From assembly GCA_963778375.1 (NCBI GenBank), contig CAVZTX010000015.1, positions 1-56,940 on the forward strand: a stretch of DNA of 56,940 bases, in the 5' to 3' direction. The translations under genes and the position numbers were made by a program. This document shows positions 56,122-56,940 of this stretch, piece after piece (the stretch's first letter is position 1; every line of letters starts with the position of its first letter). The notes under the pieces were generated by a model, which did no database searches, had not been told where the DNA came from, and worked only from the letters and a program-made list of their open reading frames with translations. This stretch comes from CAVZTX01 sp963778375. Its GTDB lineage: Bacteria; Chloroflexota; Ktedonobacteria; Ktedonobacterales; Ktedonobacteraceae.

Positions 56122-56820
56122 ATGTTCCATATTTCCCCATCTGATCTGACACATCTACTAACAACCTACGGCTATTGGGCAATTCTGTTCTTTGTTGCCA
56201 TTGAAAGCACGGGTATTCCATTCCCTGGCGAAACAATACTCCTCCTTGCTGCCATTACCGCGGGAACGACACATAAACTATCTCTTCCATTGGTCATTGT
56301 AGCGGCAGCCTGTGGTGCAATTTTGGGTGATAACCTTGGCTTCTGGGTTGGGCGCGAGGGTGGTTATCGTTTGCTACGTCGCTATGGTCACTACATTCGC
56401 CTCGATGAGCGCAAGCTGAAACTGGGTCAGTATCTCTTCCGCAAACACGGAGGCAAAGTCGTCTTCTTTGGCCGCTTTGTCGCCGTCCTACGCGCATGGG
56501 CAGCTTTCCTTGCTGGCACCAACCACATGCCCTGGGGACGTTTTCTGGTCTTCAATGCGCTTGGTGGCATCGTATGGGCAACGCTCTATGGATTAGGTGG
56601 CTACATCCTTGGTGACAATGTGCATCGACTGACAGGTACGGTGGGAATCATCGCGCTTATACTGGCAGCACTTGCTATCATCGCAGGACTAATCTTCTTG
56701 CGCCGCAATGAGAAGCGACTGGAGGAAGAAGCGGAACAGGCTATGCCTGGACCTCTTGACGACTATCAATCAGAGAAAAAGATAGCCAGCAGCCTGCACA
56801 AGGAAAAGAGTCGCATCTGA
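56122..56820 (+). CDS. DedA-family (SNARE-associated) membrane protein
   Basis: About 232 residues with four to five membrane segments. Family landmarks: AIESTGIPFPGETILLLAAI, GAILGDNLGFWVGREGGYRL, FFGRFVAVLRAWAAFLAGTN and the following GGIVWATLYGLGGY. DedA proteins act as scramblases or flippases for undecaprenyl phosphate or phospholipids and depend on membrane potential. The Glu in PGE and the Arg in FGRFVAVLR are the conserved functional residues. I choose the ATG at 56122; a TTG at 56074 is also in frame. The C-terminal tail is charged and cytoplasmic. Confidence 0.88.
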   Translation: MFHISPSDLTHLLTTYGYWAILFFVAIESTGIPFPGETILLLAAITAGTTHKLSLPLVIVAAACGAILGDNLGFWVGREGGYRLLRRYGHYIRLDERKLKLGQYLFRKHGGKVVFFGRFVAVLRAWAAFLAGTNHMPWGRFLVFNALGGIVWATLYGLGGYILGDNVHRLTGTVGIIALILAALAIIAGLIFLRRNEKRLEEEAEQAMPGPLDDYQSEKKIASSLHKEKSRI

Positions 56821-56940
56821 CCGCCAGGCTGATAAGGATCCGGCAAACAGAAGATAATAGCTTTCAAGAGCTTACTGCTTCGCGGCGCTTCATCATCCTT
56901 ACAAACAATACCAACACCGGCGATAACACAGCACCAGCCG

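Overview
The window looks like a chromosomal segment of a Ktedonobacteria-type Chloroflexota (multicellular, spore-forming soil bacterium). This rests on content, not on a marker gene: soluble Ser/Thr kinases with FHA and zinc-ribbon partners, an XRE-NB-ARC-TPR regulator, many GAF/PAS histidine kinases, secreted beta-propeller repeat proteins, a decaprenyl-phosphate phosphoribosyltransferase-like UbiA protein, and short dispersed palindromic repeats of the GGGGCC...GGCCCC kind. The lineage call is an inference of moderate strength.

Layout. 0.5-4.1 kb: a decayed two-gene minus-strand unit, an HSP90-like ATPase joined to a nucleoside-deoxyribosyltransferase/TIR-like effector domain, followed by a TPR protein; both resemble a biological-conflict module. 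4.3-4.6 kb: a MITE-like element. 5.3-10.0 kb: tRNA-Asp, an NYN ribonuclease, a three-gene polyprenyl-phosphate/glycosyltransferase operon and a Crp/Fnr regulator. 10.1-14.3 kb: a repeat-rich spacer, a secreted PQQ-type beta-propeller, a truncated secreted protein and a broken IS982-family element. 15.2-21.6 kb: a DUF1858-Mrp protein, a three-gene PAS/histidine-kinase/response-regulator set, and prephenate dehydratase. 21.7-27.0 kb: a secreted Asp-box protein, a small conserved-looking protein, a tandem non-coding duplication, a broken AAA ATPase with a PIN-like nuclease/P-loop kinase fusion, and a 2H phosphoesterase.

27.4-33.4 kb: a complex iron-sulfur molybdoenzyme (Fe-S subunit, NrfD anchor, molybdopterin catalytic subunit) followed by a metallo-beta-lactamase/rhodanese protein. 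Together these could oxidise persulfide to sulfite and sulfite to sulfate with electrons passing to quinone. 33.5-40.4 kb: a GAF histidine kinase and response regulator, then two Ser/Thr kinases flanking an FHA protein. 40.6-48.1 kb: a PIN remnant, two GT4 glycosyltransferases, a HIT protein, a TetR-ABC exporter operon, and a zinc-ribbon protein with a disordered Gly/Arg-rich middle. 48.2-56.9 kb: the XRE-NB-ARC-TPR regulator, a secreted repeat protein, a pseudokinase-DinG helicase fusion, a PRC-barrel protein and a DedA membrane protein.

A recurring feature is single-base frame breaks in otherwise well-conserved genes (mrp, REC-histidine kinase, pheA, nrfD, ABC permease, HIT). Several are an extra G in a short G run, three of them in the same GGGAC context. 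Some of these genes may therefore be intact in the organism and broken only in this consensus. Genes between 29.2 and 40.4 kb and between 44.8 and 56.8 kb are uninterrupted.
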